Assembly: GCF_001449115.1 (NCBI RefSeq)
Contig: NZ_LAIJ01000002.1
Location: 186,001-250,000 of the forward strand
DNA from: Occallatibacter gabretensis
Lineage (GTDB): Bacteria; Acidobacteriota; Terriglobia; Terriglobales; Acidobacteriaceae
DNA length: 64,000 nucleotides
Reading direction: 5' to 3'
Part shown: in pieces, positions 52,237 through 60,793 of the stretch
How the letters are laid out: each line of letters begins with the position of its first letter
How positions within the stretch are numbered: position 1 is the first letter of the stretch
Made by a program: the position numbers and the translations under genes
Notes under the pieces: model-generated
The model's input: only the letters and a program-made list of their open reading frames with translations
What the model was told of the DNA's origin: nothing
Database searches by the model: none

Positions 52237-53466
52237 TTAAAAGGCTTCTCCCAAACTTACATAAGTAGCTCTGCTGTTATCGCCCCACGCAAAATCCACA
52301 CGCAGATTCATATGGTTCTTGGGCGCTATTGCGAATCTCGCTCCAAAGCCGCCGCCCGGTTTAGCGTCTCCGAACTGGGTAAAGGTCTTGCCCACGGCGC
52401 CGGCGCCGGCAAACGCAACAACTCCTAAGCGCCAGAAAAGTTCGCGCCGATATTCGGCTTGACCAACAAGCATGCGGTCGTCACGAAACTGCCCCATCTG
52501 ATATCCACGAACATCCTTCGACGATCCCAACTGGCATACATCGAAAAACGGTGCCTGATCGCTCACTCCGCACACCGAACCGTGAATCGCAAAAACATTC
52601 TTGGCGCCGGCACTTAAGTATTTGTCGTAGCTCGTGGTAATGCTCTTGTAATTCCTCTGTGCTCCTACCGCGGGATCAAAGAAGTCCGCTGTCAGGTCGA
52701 CCAAAGATCCTTTGCGTGGATAAAACGGATTGTCGCTCGAATCTCGCTGAATACGCACTCCCAGTGCGGCGGTTTGAATGCGAAGATCAGAAGGCAGAGG
52801 AATCGGGAGATCGCTCGGGTTGAGCGTACCGGAGTTAAGAGAGATCCGGTTTGTGACCAAGTGATAACGGGGACCAAGATACAAATGATTGAAGACACGA
52901 ACCTTGAATTCAACCAGGAAGCCGCGAGAGCGCTGCGACAGAGGAATATCGATGCCGCTTTCTCCACTGTCGCTTCCGACGCCAAAGAAGTTATAGTTAA
53001 ACTCCCCTCCGCCGCCTCCCGCAAGTATCCGAAAGCGATCGTGATGGAGGTAAAGCTTTGCGCCGAGCCCTGCACCCCAGCTTCCTCCGTCGGTACCAAA
53101 AGCCGTCACTGCAAACGTGGACGGAGGAGATGCCATGTCATTTTCTAGATGCCTCATGTACATCACCGCTCCTCCGCCTCCGTTCCCAATCGAAGGATTG
53201 ATCAGGGGGATTGGAGCAAACGCCCACTCGCCGCGCCGTTGGGGCTTGTCAGTGCTCGCGTTCTCTTCAGGATTTGTTGCATCTCCAAGCGTCGTTCCCT
53301 TGTTTGCGCTTCCACTCTCCAGATTGACATTCGTGCCAAAAAGTACGGGAGTCTTCGCCGTCGTTTGCTGAGACTGCTGAGAGGACGTGGGCGCTTGCTG
53401 GCCATGCACAAGGGGTAAAAGCAAGATCGAGATCGCGATTTGAACAGCCACGCATTCACGTCGCAT
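52237..53466 (-). CDS. Omp85/surface-antigen-type outer-membrane barrel
   Basis: A 409-residue exported protein; signal peptide about 1-22. The barrel part (from about residue 85) matches the bacterial surface antigen/BamA family: WAFAPIPLINPSIGNGGGGAV, FYPRKGSLVDLTADFF, SSKDVRGYQMGQFRDDRMLVGQAEYRREL, and a terminal strand ending in Phe. POTRA domains are absent, so it is not BamA itself but a short patatin-like or stand-alone barrel. GAGG precedes the ATG. First of the four-gene exported block. Confidence 0.8.
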   Translation of the reverse strand: MRRECVAVQIAISILLLPLVHGQQAPTSSQQSQQTTAKTPVLFGTNVNLESGSANKGTTLGDATNPEENASTDKPQRRGEWAFAPIPLINPSIGNGGGGAVMYMRHLENDMASPPSTFAVTAFGTDGGSWGAGLGAKLYLHHDRFRILAGGGGGEFNYNFFGVGSDSGESGIDIPLSQRSRGFLVEFKVRVFNHLYLGPRYHLVTNRISLNSGTLNPSDLPIPLPSDLRIQTAALGVRIQRDSSDNPFYPRKGSLVDLTADFFDPAVGAQRNYKSITTSYDKYLSAGAKNVFAIHGSVCGVSDQAPFFDVCQLGSSKDVRGYQMGQFRDDRMLVGQAEYRRELFWRLGVVAFAGAGAVGKTFTQFGDAKPGGGFGARFAIAPKNHMNLRVDFAWGDNSRATYVSLGEAF

Positions 53467-54226
53467 GTTTTACCTCACCGTTTGTTGGATCCCGGTAGCT
53501 TGTATGAGATAGTGAGGGCTGAATGAAGGCGAACGAAATCGGCAGCGCGATGATTGCCTCTTCTTCTACAAGCAGGACTGCGCGTTCGTAAGACTGCGCC
53601 ATTCCGCGGAACAGATACCTGCGACACGGCAGCACAAATCGCATATCGGTCAACAAAGGCATCTCCGAACGGAACGACGGTCGTAAACTGGGTAGCACGA
53701 ACAGTAAACACCCAGTAGCGTAGCCCTTGAGCAGTTGTGGGAGTACTGTAACTTCTGACAGCCATAGCATTCTGTCAGCGTAATGAACTCAAGTTCAACA
53801 CACTGAACAGTGACGATCGTCTTCAAAGCTTGCAGGCTATTGAACGACTTGCACGCTAGTCCGCACAAGGCCTCAATCTGAGAACTTTCTCAATGAGGTG
53901 CAAACGTTTCTCATAAATTTATCAAGTGATCATATGTACATCGGCCGTATGGCTCATGCTCACAATGTATCGACTTAATACATGCAACCTATCGCTCTTA
54001 ATTCCCTCTCATGCTTGAAGTTACAACCTTTTATTATCCGAGGGAGAAAGTTTCTTGCCTTTATGATTTCTTTATGCTAATGTTTCGTTCCACTGGAAAC
54101 CGGGCCTCATCTCTTGCATCAAATTGAGTTTTTATCATTCACACTTTGAGAGATTCTCTCCTTAACAGCAGCATTATTCATAATTCATTTAATTGTGAAA
54201 ATGAGTTCTTATGAGGAGGACGTCTG
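53467..54226. other. 760-base intergenic stretch
   Basis: No supported gene. Two overlapping minus-strand frames (53456-53770 and 53475-53765) have no ribosome site and no family resemblance. Perfect short inverted repeats occur at 53879-53892 (TGAGAA-CT-TTCTCA) and 53965-53983 (ATGTAT-N7-ATACAT). The last 250 bases are AT-rich and probably hold the promoter of the response-regulator gene. Confidence 0.55.
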
Positions 54227-54865
54227 ATGAGAAGACCGCGCATATTCCTGGCAGACGACCATAACATGCTGCTGGATGCATACAGAAGACTTCTGGAACC
54301 CGAATTCGAAGTCGTCGGAACTGCCTCAGATGGAAAAACTCTCATTCGCCTCGCGCCACCATCAATGCCGGATCTGGTCGTCATTGATCTGGGGTTACCG
54401 CTTCTGAATGGAATGGACGCGGGCGCCCAAATCAAAGCAATAATGCCCAAAGTTCGTCTGGTAGTAGTCACCATGAATGAAGATGTCGAAGTTGCCGTTC
54501 AGGCACTGCGCACGTGGGCATCCGGTTTTCTCTTAAAGAAATGTGCGGGTACGGAGCTTGTCGCTGCCATTCGTGAAGTCCTGGCTGGCAGATCGTACAT
54601 CACGCCACACACAGCACATCAAATTGAGCGCGAGTTCATCCGCGATCCAGCCGTACAGTGCAATAAAACTTTGAGCGTCCGTCAGCGGGAGGTTCTGCAA
54701 TTACTGGCGGAAGGAATGACGATGAAGGAAGCCGCCAGTGTATTGTGTCTGACTGCAAGGACAGTGGCATTTCACAAGTATTCCATCATGGAGCAATTCA
54801 ACCTTCACACCAATCTGGACCTGCTCAGGCTCGCGATTCGCGAACACCTCGTTTCAACGGCATAG
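54227..54865 (+). CDS. NarL/FixJ-family response regulator
   Basis: A 212-residue two-component regulator: receiver with acidic Asp10/Asp11 (LADDHN), phospho-acceptor Asp54 (VVIDLGLP) and Lys in FLLKKCAG, then a LuxR-type helix-turn-helix (LSVRQREVLQLLAEGMTMKEAASVLCLTARTVAFHKYSIM, about residues 148-187). AGGAGG precedes the ATG. A soluble HisKA_3 kinase two genes downstream is the probable partner, with an outer-membrane protein gene between. Confidence 0.9.
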   Translation: MRRPRIFLADDHNMLLDAYRRLLEPEFEVVGTASDGKTLIRLAPPSMPDLVVIDLGLPLLNGMDAGAQIKAIMPKVRLVVVTMNEDVEVAVQALRTWASGFLLKKCAGTELVAAIREVLAGRSYITPHTAHQIEREFIRDPAVQCNKTLSVRQREVLQLLAEGMTMKEAASVLCLTARTVAFHKYSIMEQFNLHTNLDLLRLAIREHLVSTA

Positions 54866-54872
54866 TCATCTT

Positions 54873-56102
54873 TTGGGGCCATGGTTTTCTTTCATAAAAG
54901 GGGAGGCTTTGAACGGCCGAACGGTCGTGCGAAGCTATGGGTATCCGCTTATGCCAGCTCGTGTGGCAAAGGGAAAACTTGCTCTGATTTCTGCGGCTCC
55001 TGGGGAGTTCTCTCAGTCCGTCGCTGATACGCTCCGAACCACACTGCGTGGCGCCTTCCATCTATTCCCTGCTATCGCCATCTGGCTTGTAGTTCTCATA
55101 CCTCACAACGCCGTCGGTCTCACTTCTTCTCACCAGAAAACCGATATCGTTCACATGAAAAATGGAGACAAAATCACCTGCGAAATTCAGTCGCTCCAGA
55201 AGGGGCAGCTGAACGTCAAACCTGACTACACGACGGACACAATCGTAATCGACTGGACAAGAGTTGAACGTCTGGAAAGCTCTCAGCTCTTCGTCATTAC
55301 TGATCCGAACGGAAAGACTTACTCGGGTGTGCTGGCGGAAGGCATTCAGCCGCGCACGATCACAATCGTCGGACGCCAAAGCCACACTCTGTCCGATGAG
55401 TCGGTAGTCGAGATCAGTGAGCTGGGGAACAATTTCTGGAACAGCCTGAGCGGAAATATCGCCATCGGCACCAGCTTCACTGCCTCAAACTCACAGGGAA
55501 CACTGACGGTGCAGAGCGGACTGCAGTATCAATCCAAAAGGAATATTGCCAGCCTCAGCTCAAATTCTCAGTTCGTAACTCAGGAGAAAGCTACAAACAC
55601 CAATGAGATAACGGTCAAGGCCGCTTTCTTCCATCAAATATCAGAATCAAAATGGTACGGCGGAGCCATTGCTAACTTTCTCTCTAGTTCCGAGCAGCAG
55701 ATTGCCCTGCAATCTACCTTGGGAGGTGCGATGGCAAGGCGGCTTATCTTCACAAATCGCACCAACCTCTCTACTATCGGCGGCCTCGGCTACACACACG
55801 AACGAGACGACTCGAATGAATCAGGCACCAGGCACCCGAATTCAATCGACGCAGCCACAGCGGTTCAATTCTCGATGTTCCGCTTTAAGACAACATCATT
55901 TAATACGGCGGTCTGGGCTTATCCAAGCCTCACCTCGCCCGGTCATTTTCGCATGACGTTAAACCAGGATATCTACTACAAATTTAAAAACGACTTCTAC
56001 GTGAGCCTGAGCTTCTATGACAACTACGATAACCAGCCCGTGTCGGGCGCTCCATCCAACAACTTCGGCACAACAACCTCGATCGGTTGGTCCTTCCATT
56101 GA
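54873..56102 (+). CDS. DUF481-family outer-membrane protein
   Basis: A 409-residue protein whose C-terminal 250 residues resemble DUF481 outer-membrane barrels (GNIAIGTSFTASNSQGTL; QSKRNIASLSSNSQF; terminal GWSFH). Before that is a small beta domain (VHMKNGDKITCEIQSLQKGQLNVK). A hydrophobic stretch sits at about residues 66-80, late for a signal peptide, so the true start may be internal (ATG at 54951 or another codon). GGGGAGG at 54900-54906 is too near the in-frame TTG at 54909. It starts 7 bases after the response-regulator gene. Confidence 0.75.
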   Translation: MGPWFSFIKGEALNGRTVVRSYGYPLMPARVAKGKLALISAAPGEFSQSVADTLRTTLRGAFHLFPAIAIWLVVLIPHNAVGLTSSHQKTDIVHMKNGDKITCEIQSLQKGQLNVKPDYTTDTIVIDWTRVERLESSQLFVITDPNGKTYSGVLAEGIQPRTITIVGRQSHTLSDESVVEISELGNNFWNSLSGNIAIGTSFTASNSQGTLTVQSGLQYQSKRNIASLSSNSQFVTQEKATNTNEITVKAAFFHQISESKWYGGAIANFLSSSEQQIALQSTLGGAMARRLIFTNRTNLSTIGGLGYTHERDDSNESGTRHPNSIDAATAVQFSMFRFKTTSFNTAVWAYPSLTSPGHFRMTLNQDIYYKFKNDFYVSLSFYDNYDNQPVSGAPSNNFGTTTSIGWSFH

Positions 56103-56159
56103 ACCGTTAGAAAGCTTCTGCTGTTAGGAGGCGCAAACGCAATCAGAGAGGCTATTCAA

Positions 56160-56972
56160 ATGACAACGATGACTCCTATCATTTCAGAAGAAAAGCTTAG
56201 TAGTGCGCAGCTTCGTAAGATGTCTCCGGTTCTGGAGCCTGCATGTATGCCGGAACAGACAGGTTTGACCAGCTTTACAAAAGCGCGCTCGAAGCAAACC
56301 TCACCCTACAGTGCAGCAAGCAGGATGCACGCTCAGGAGTTGATCGAAGCGGATGAAGACATACGCAGGCATATCGCACGTGAGTTGCACGACGACATCG
56401 GACAACGGCTCTCCTTGTTGTCCATTAGGCTTGGGTTGCTGCAGCAGTTGCATGTAGTCGACGATCCGGACGACAGTTTTGCAGAATCTCTCCGGGACCT
56501 CAATACTTTGATCTCCGATGTGCATAACCTCTCGCACAGCCTGCATTCCTCCAGAATCGAGCATCTAGGCCTCGACTTGGCATTGCGGGAAATCTTCAAA
56601 CAGCTTCGCGAAAGCCACAGCACACACATAGACTTCCTCGCGAGGAACATTCCCCGTAGACTTCCGCCGGGCCTTGTCTTGTGTTTTTTTCGCATTGCGC
56701 AGGAATCGCTCAATAACGCAATCAAACACGGCGGCGCGTTGCGAATTCAGGTAGAGCTTGCAGTCCGTGACGGCGCACTTACCATGCGCATACGCGATTT
56801 TGGCATCGGCTTCGACAGAAGCTTTGTTCAGGAGGGGCTCGGCCTTATGACAATGCAGGAACGTATAGCAGCAATCGGAGGCACGCTCACAGTCGACTCC
56901 GAGCTAGGTGCGGGAACGATTGTCACCGTGGCAGCAGATCTCCCTTCCCTGCGCAATATCCTGTCGGACTAG
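56160..56972 (+). CDS. Soluble histidine kinase (HisKA_3, NarX-like)
   Basis: A 270-residue kinase without membrane segments. The dimerisation/phospho-acceptor helix carries His77 in RRHIARELHDDIGQRLSLLS; the HATPase domain has the N box (FFRIAQESLNNAIKHG), a DFGIGFD G1 box and GLGLMTMQERIAAIGG. The first 60 residues show no recognisable sensor domain, so a partner or ligand must deliver the signal. It most likely phosphorylates the NarL-type regulator at 54227. Confidence 0.88.
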   Translation: MTTMTPIISEEKLSSAQLRKMSPVLEPACMPEQTGLTSFTKARSKQTSPYSAASRMHAQELIEADEDIRRHIARELHDDIGQRLSLLSIRLGLLQQLHVVDDPDDSFAESLRDLNTLISDVHNLSHSLHSSRIEHLGLDLALREIFKQLRESHSTHIDFLARNIPRRLPPGLVLCFFRIAQESLNNAIKHGGALRIQVELAVRDGALTMRIRDFGIGFDRSFVQEGLGLMTMQERIAAIGGTLTVDSELGAGTIVTVAADLPSLRNILSD

Positions 56973-57272
56973 GAAGTCTCAACAAAACAGTCGCGGCAAC
57001 TACATCGGAACCCTTTCAACGAAAAGTCGTACTTTGAACAATTCAGCAAAGTCCTGTCAGTTGTGACAGTTGTACAGTGCTGCAGTCTGGCTAAGCTGGA
57101 ATTGAAAGTTTTATGAAGCGTCGACATGTATCGACTGCCAGGCTGGCAGGTTATGACAATCAATTCCATTTCACGCAGAGAATTGGCGACCGAGCCGGAA
57201 TACCTGATTTGAGGAATCAACCAATACCTCGGCGGAAATGGATTTGTGAAAGCGTCGACAAAAGGATCTGGC
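56973..57272. other. Intergenic region with stacked palindromes
   Basis: Three perfect short inverted repeats lie within 100 bases: CTGTCA-GTTG-TGACAG (57054-57069), GTCGA-N6-TCGAC (57120-57135) and CTGCCA-GGC-TGGCAG (57135-57149). No gene is supported here. They may be regulatory sites or debris of the mobile element whose OrfA follows. Confidence 0.6.
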
Positions 57273-57554
57273 ATGAAGAGGCGCCTATTCAGTGAAGAGC
57301 AGATCCTTGGAATACTCGAGCAGCGGGAGGCAGGAGCGAAGATGGCAGATCTGAGCAAGGAACATGGCGTGAGTCCGGCAACCATCTATCGATGGAGATC
57401 GAGGTTCACTGTATTGGATGTAAACGAAGCTCAGCGCCTTCGCCAGATAGAAGAAGAAAACATGCGACTGAAGCAGCTTGTGGCCGACCTAAGCCTCGAC
57501 CGTGAGGCTTTGCGGGCCGCGGCTCGCAGAAGCGGATACCAGTCATTTAAGTAG
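57273..57554 (+). mobile_element. Solitary IS3-family OrfA (transposase remnant)
   Basis: A 93-residue protein matching OrfA of IS3-type elements: helix-turn-helix (FSEEQILGILEQREAGAKMADLSKEHGVSPATIYRWRSRF) and a leucine-zipper-like helix (LRQIEEENMRLKQLVADLSLDREALRAA). AAAGGA lies six bases before the ATG at 57273. No orfB with the DDE catalytic domain follows, no slippery frameshift site is seen, and no terminal inverted repeats were found. It is therefore a remnant that cannot transpose on its own, or a captured DNA-binding protein. Confidence 0.8.
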
Positions 57555-57660
57555 CGACAAGCTGCGCCGCTATTGAGTCGCGACCGTCACCGCTACAGCA
57601 GTTATGCCACATGCGAGCCAAACCGGTAACTAAATGTCTCGGTACTTTCGAGGAGGTAAG

Positions 57661-58452
57661 ATGTATCGCATCAAGTGCGCGTCCGTTGTCGTAGTTCTGG
57701 CGTTGCTGGCAGCCATATGTCCAGCCCAGGATAAGCCAGCACAGGATAAGAAAACCACATCTCCCACTGCTCCGCAGGCGAAAGATATCGACCCTCTGGC
57801 GATGCGGGTCTTGAAAGCCGTCTCGGATCCTTTGGAAAACGCCAAAGCATTCCGATTCAAGGCATTGGTCAGCGAAGAAGATTTGGCCACAGATGGTCAG
57901 ATAGTCACTTTCTTTCACACCGTAGATGTCACCGTTCAGCGCCCTGACAAGATTCATCTTGTTCTACGAGGGCGCGGTCAGCGCGTGGACTTCTATACCG
58001 CAAACGGACAAACCACCATGTGGTCGCCAGATACTCAGCTCTACACCACACTGCCCGCAAAGAGCACCATTGATGAAGATGTTGCCAGCCTCAGGGCAAA
58101 GGGCATCGATATGCCGATCGGACCTTTTCTACGTTCCGACTTTTACCAGCTTGCAGACAAGGCAGCGCTCACCGCATATGTGATTGGCCGCGTCAAAATT
58201 TACGATCAGGACGTGCATCAGCTCGTATTCACCGCTGCTGATGCGGATTATCAACTCTGGGTAACTGGCGGAGATACTCCGCGCTTTGTGCGCAGTGAGA
58301 TCGTCAATAAGAAGCTGGACGGTAAGCCCCGTACCACAATTCAATTCCTCGACTGGGATTTCAATCCGACTCTGGATCCCAATGAATTCACTTTCTCCAA
58401 AACTTCGGACGCACACGAGATCACGCTCCTACCGACTCCAGGAGGTAAATAA
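57661..58452 (+). CDS. DUF2092-family exported protein
   Basis: A 263-residue exported protein: signal peptide about 1-22 (ending CPAQDK), then a DUF2092 domain (MRVLKAVSDPLENAKAFRFKALVSEE; VQRPDKIHLVLRGRGQRVDFYTANG; TLDPNEFTFSKTSD). The fold resembles LolA-like lipoprotein carriers, and a periplasmic carrier role is possible but unproven. GAGGAGGTAAG lies before the ATG at 57661. The stop is two bases before the next start, so the pair is translationally coupled. Confidence 0.85.
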   Translation: MYRIKCASVVVVLALLAAICPAQDKPAQDKKTTSPTAPQAKDIDPLAMRVLKAVSDPLENAKAFRFKALVSEEDLATDGQIVTFFHTVDVTVQRPDKIHLVLRGRGQRVDFYTANGQTTMWSPDTQLYTTLPAKSTIDEDVASLRAKGIDMPIGPFLRSDFYQLADKAALTAYVIGRVKIYDQDVHQLVFTAADADYQLWVTGGDTPRFVRSEIVNKKLDGKPRTTIQFLDWDFNPTLDPNEFTFSKTSDAHEITLLPTPGGK

Positions 58453-58453
58453 A

Positions 58454-58954
58454 ATGAGGGCCTATGTCGCACTCGCTCTCTGTATTTGTCTAACTGCCTC
58501 AATTTCTGAGGCGCAGGTTGGACGTCGTGGCGGCGGTCAACGCGTCAATGTACAAAATCGCTCAGCCAATGTAAATCGCAACGCCAACATCAACCGCAAT
58601 ACAAATGTGAATGTCAACCGCAACGTGAACGTAAACGTCCACAACGATTATCACGGCGGCGGTTGCTACAACTGTGGCGGCGGTTACTATCACGATAATG
58701 ATTGGAACTGGGGAGCCTTTGCTGCGGGAGCTGCCGTTGGGGTAGCCACCACTGCGGTCGTCGCGGCTGCAACTCGCCCATCGACAACGGTTGTAGTCGC
58801 CGCTCCTGCAGTCGGAACAATAGTTCCGGGCCTGCCCAGCGGATGCGCCGTGATCAATGCAGCCAATGGAATGTATTACAACTGCGCCAATGTCTACTAT
58901 CACCCCTACTACCAGGGCACAACACTTGTGTATCAGGTAGTGACATATCCGTAA
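58454..58954 (+). CDS. Exported Asn-rich glycine-zipper protein
   Basis: A 166-residue protein with a signal peptide (about 1-20), an Asn/Val/Arg repeat region (NVNRNVNVNV-like, residues 30-60), a Gly/Tyr/Cys patch (GGGCYNCGGGYYHDND), and a Gly/Ala-rich hydrophobic segment (WGAFAAGAAVGVATTAVVAAAT) like a glycine zipper. Two later cysteines may pair. I do not recognise a function. AGGAGGTAAATAA precedes the ATG, itself overlapping the end of the DUF2092 gene. Confidence 0.75.
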   Translation: MRAYVALALCICLTASISEAQVGRRGGGQRVNVQNRSANVNRNANINRNTNVNVNRNVNVNVHNDYHGGGCYNCGGGYYHDNDWNWGAFAAGAAVGVATTAVVAAATRPSTTVVVAAPAVGTIVPGLPSGCAVINAANGMYYNCANVYYHPYYQGTTLVYQVVTYP

Positions 58955-58987
58955 GAGTAACTCATCAGCCGTTCCCCAAAATACACG

Positions 58988-59033
58988 ATGCGCTTCTTCA
59001 GCAGAACTCTTTGCAGAAGAAGCGCATTGTTTT
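58988..59033. terminator. Intrinsic terminator between convergent genes
   Basis: A perfect 12-bp stem ATGCGCTTCTTC (58988-58999) with GAAGAAGCGCAT (59016-59027), a 16-base loop, then TGTTTTT. It ends the DUF2092 pair and can also serve the convergent DapA-family gene. Confidence 0.85.
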
Positions 59034-59048
59034 TGGTTTAGTTGATGG

Positions 59049-60104
59049 CTAGTTCCGGATCTCCGCCAGCAAGCCCTCAATCTCCGCTTTCTGCTCCACA
59101 TTCAGAGCCAGCAGAGGCGCACGCGCCTTCCCTCCGTAGTATCCGTTAAAGTCGCAGGCATACTTCACTCCACTGATCCCAAGCTGGCCCACAATCCGCT
59201 GGCTCGGTCCGGCAATTCTCTCCTGCTTTGCCCGTGCCAGTTCCAGGTCGTGATCTTTCCAGGCAAAGTAAACCTCCTGGCACGCTTGCGGCGCGCAAGC
59301 TGCAAACGCCAGCACACCGCCGGCTGCTCCTGCCTCCAGCGACTCCAGCAATGTCCCCGCCGAACCCGCCAACACCTGGAAGCCTATCTCTTTCATTCGC
59401 GTCTTAAGCAGTGTCGAAGGCTGCGTCACAGCCATCGCAACTCCGCCGCTCAGATCACCCAACGGCACAAATCCGCTCTCCATCTCGAGCTTCGGTTCCA
59501 GCATCCGCCCAGTCACCGGTTCAAAAATTGTAGTCACCGGCACAGTTCGTTTAGGAGCAATCTGCGTTGCCTCAATCAGCGCCCGCACCTGCTCCACACT
59601 TCCCGTCGAATCCTTGATGCCAATAATGTTCGGATGCTGTGCAAGTTCGGCCACCACAGGGACTGGAATGTTGTACGGCGCGAACCGCGGAATGTTGTAC
59701 AGGATCACCGGCAGCGGCGATCGATCCGCCACGCTCCGGAAGTAATGCAGAACAGCTGCCTCGCTCATTGCCGGCGAGTAATACGTCGGCGTCCGCACCA
59801 ACACCGCGTCATAGCGCGCCTCAGCCGCGGCCTCTGCAAGCTCAACCGTCCCGCGAACGCTCTCACGGGCCACTCCGGCAATCAGCACCTTCTCTGCCAC
59901 CGCCGCGTCCGCCGCAACCTTCAGTACCTCGCGTGACTCCGCATCATTCAGTTCTACCGCCTCGCCCGTGGACCCCAGCACCACGATCCCGGCCAGAAGA
60001 CTTCGCGAATAGCGAGCCACATTGGCCTCAAGCTTACGGAAATACACCCGCTCATCTGCATAAAACGGAGTTGTCGCAGCTGTAAAAATGCCTTCGATGT
60101 ACAT
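59049..60104 (-). CDS. DapA-family aldolase/synthase
   Basis: A 351-residue member of the dihydrodipicolinate synthase / N-acetylneuraminate lyase family. Schiff-base Lys164 (GIKDSTG), Tyr136 (LYNIPR) and the GSTGEAVELNDAE loop are present. It is about 55 residues longer than DapA and keeps an extra segment before the C-terminus, so it may act on another 2-keto acid rather than in lysine synthesis. The frame continues upstream, but the ATG at 60104 starts the family N-terminus. TACAAT ends seven bases before it and there is no ribosome site, which suggests a leaderless mRNA. Confidence 0.85.
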   Translation of the reverse strand: MYIEGIFTAATTPFYADERVYFRKLEANVARYSRSLLAGIVVLGSTGEAVELNDAESREVLKVAADAAVAEKVLIAGVARESVRGTVELAEAAAEARYDAVLVRTPTYYSPAMSEAAVLHYFRSVADRSPLPVILYNIPRFAPYNIPVPVVAELAQHPNIIGIKDSTGSVEQVRALIEATQIAPKRTVPVTTIFEPVTGRMLEPKLEMESGFVPLGDLSGGVAMAVTQPSTLLKTRMKEIGFQVLAGSAGTLLESLEAGAAGGVLAFAACAPQACQEVYFAWKDHDLELARAKQERIAGPSQRIVGQLGISGVKYACDFNGYYGGKARAPLLALNVEQKAEIEGLLAEIRN

Positions 60105-60243
60105 ACCAACATTGTAAAGTTCGGAATCAGTCCCGTCCGGAAACGGCACGCTTTGGAATCTTTTTCCTTCTCTTCCCCTTCCGTGCCATTGCCGCCCCGT
60201 CGGTGGCAATTTATACATAATGGCAAACTCACTGGAGCCACAA

Positions 60244-60360
60244 ATGGCCAAGTCTGTCACTATCGCAATCGAAGCCGACGACGGCAGCGAGACGCTTACA
60301 CGTCAGGTCTTCGCATTTTTCGGGCACACCTTGATCGCGGTCGCCATCTGGGCACCATGA
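60244..60360 (+). pseudogene. Short N-terminal ORF, possibly frameshifted
   Basis: A 38-codon frame with GGAG six bases before its ATG: MAKSVTIAIEADDGSETLTR, then a hydrophobic FAFFGHTLIAVAIWAP. Its TGA overlaps the ATG of the next frame (ATGA at 60357). A single missing base after CC at 60356 would join it smoothly to the membrane protein that follows, giving a normal starting helix. It could equally be a genuine coupled small gene. Confidence 0.5.
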
Positions 60361-60740
60361 TGCTGGTCGGCTACGTGATCAATCCTGCGTACATCCCGCA
60401 GATCGTTATCTACATACTCTCGTTCCTGATCCCCCTCAGCACCGGCGCACTCATTGTTGGCGCCCGGCTCAGCGAGATTGCCCCGCACATCTGGCTAGCC
60501 GGCATCATCTGGATGCTTTTCCTCAGCCTCTGGTTCCTGGACCTCCCTACCGGCCCCAATGCTTGCAATCAATGCGACGCCACGGAAAAAATCGTGCGCT
60601 CATTCTTCAGCTATCCCACTCCCAGCGGGCTTATGGATGACAACGGCCCGTTCTTCGGCACCTGGCCCGCCATTGCCACCATCGATTACTGCATCGGAGC
60701 AGCCATCGTGCAAGCCCGCAGAAAAAAGTCCGCAAGATAA
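60357..60740 (+). CDS. Small membrane protein of unknown function
   Basis: A 127-residue protein with two or three membrane helices (YIPQIVIYILSFLIPLSTGALIVGA; IWLAGIIWMLFLSLWFLD), a Cys-pair loop (NACNQCDATEK) and a C-terminal basic tail. No family recognised. No ribosome site of its own before 60357; translation would depend on the overlapping short ORF upstream, or a frameshift has split one gene in two. Convergent with carB. Confidence 0.6.
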   Translation: MMLVGYVINPAYIPQIVIYILSFLIPLSTGALIVGARLSEIAPHIWLAGIIWMLFLSLWFLDLPTGPNACNQCDATEKIVRSFFSYPTPSGLMDDNGPFFGTWPAIATIDYCIGAAIVQARRKKSAR

Positions 60741-60793
60741 CTCAGGCCGAAGCTTTCGCCCCGGCCCAGTGACAATCTCGCACTCTTTCTGTT

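Noticed and set aside
53456-53770. Two overlapping minus-strand frames of about 100 codons
   Set aside because: No ribosome site, no recognisable family, and unlikely amino-acid composition.
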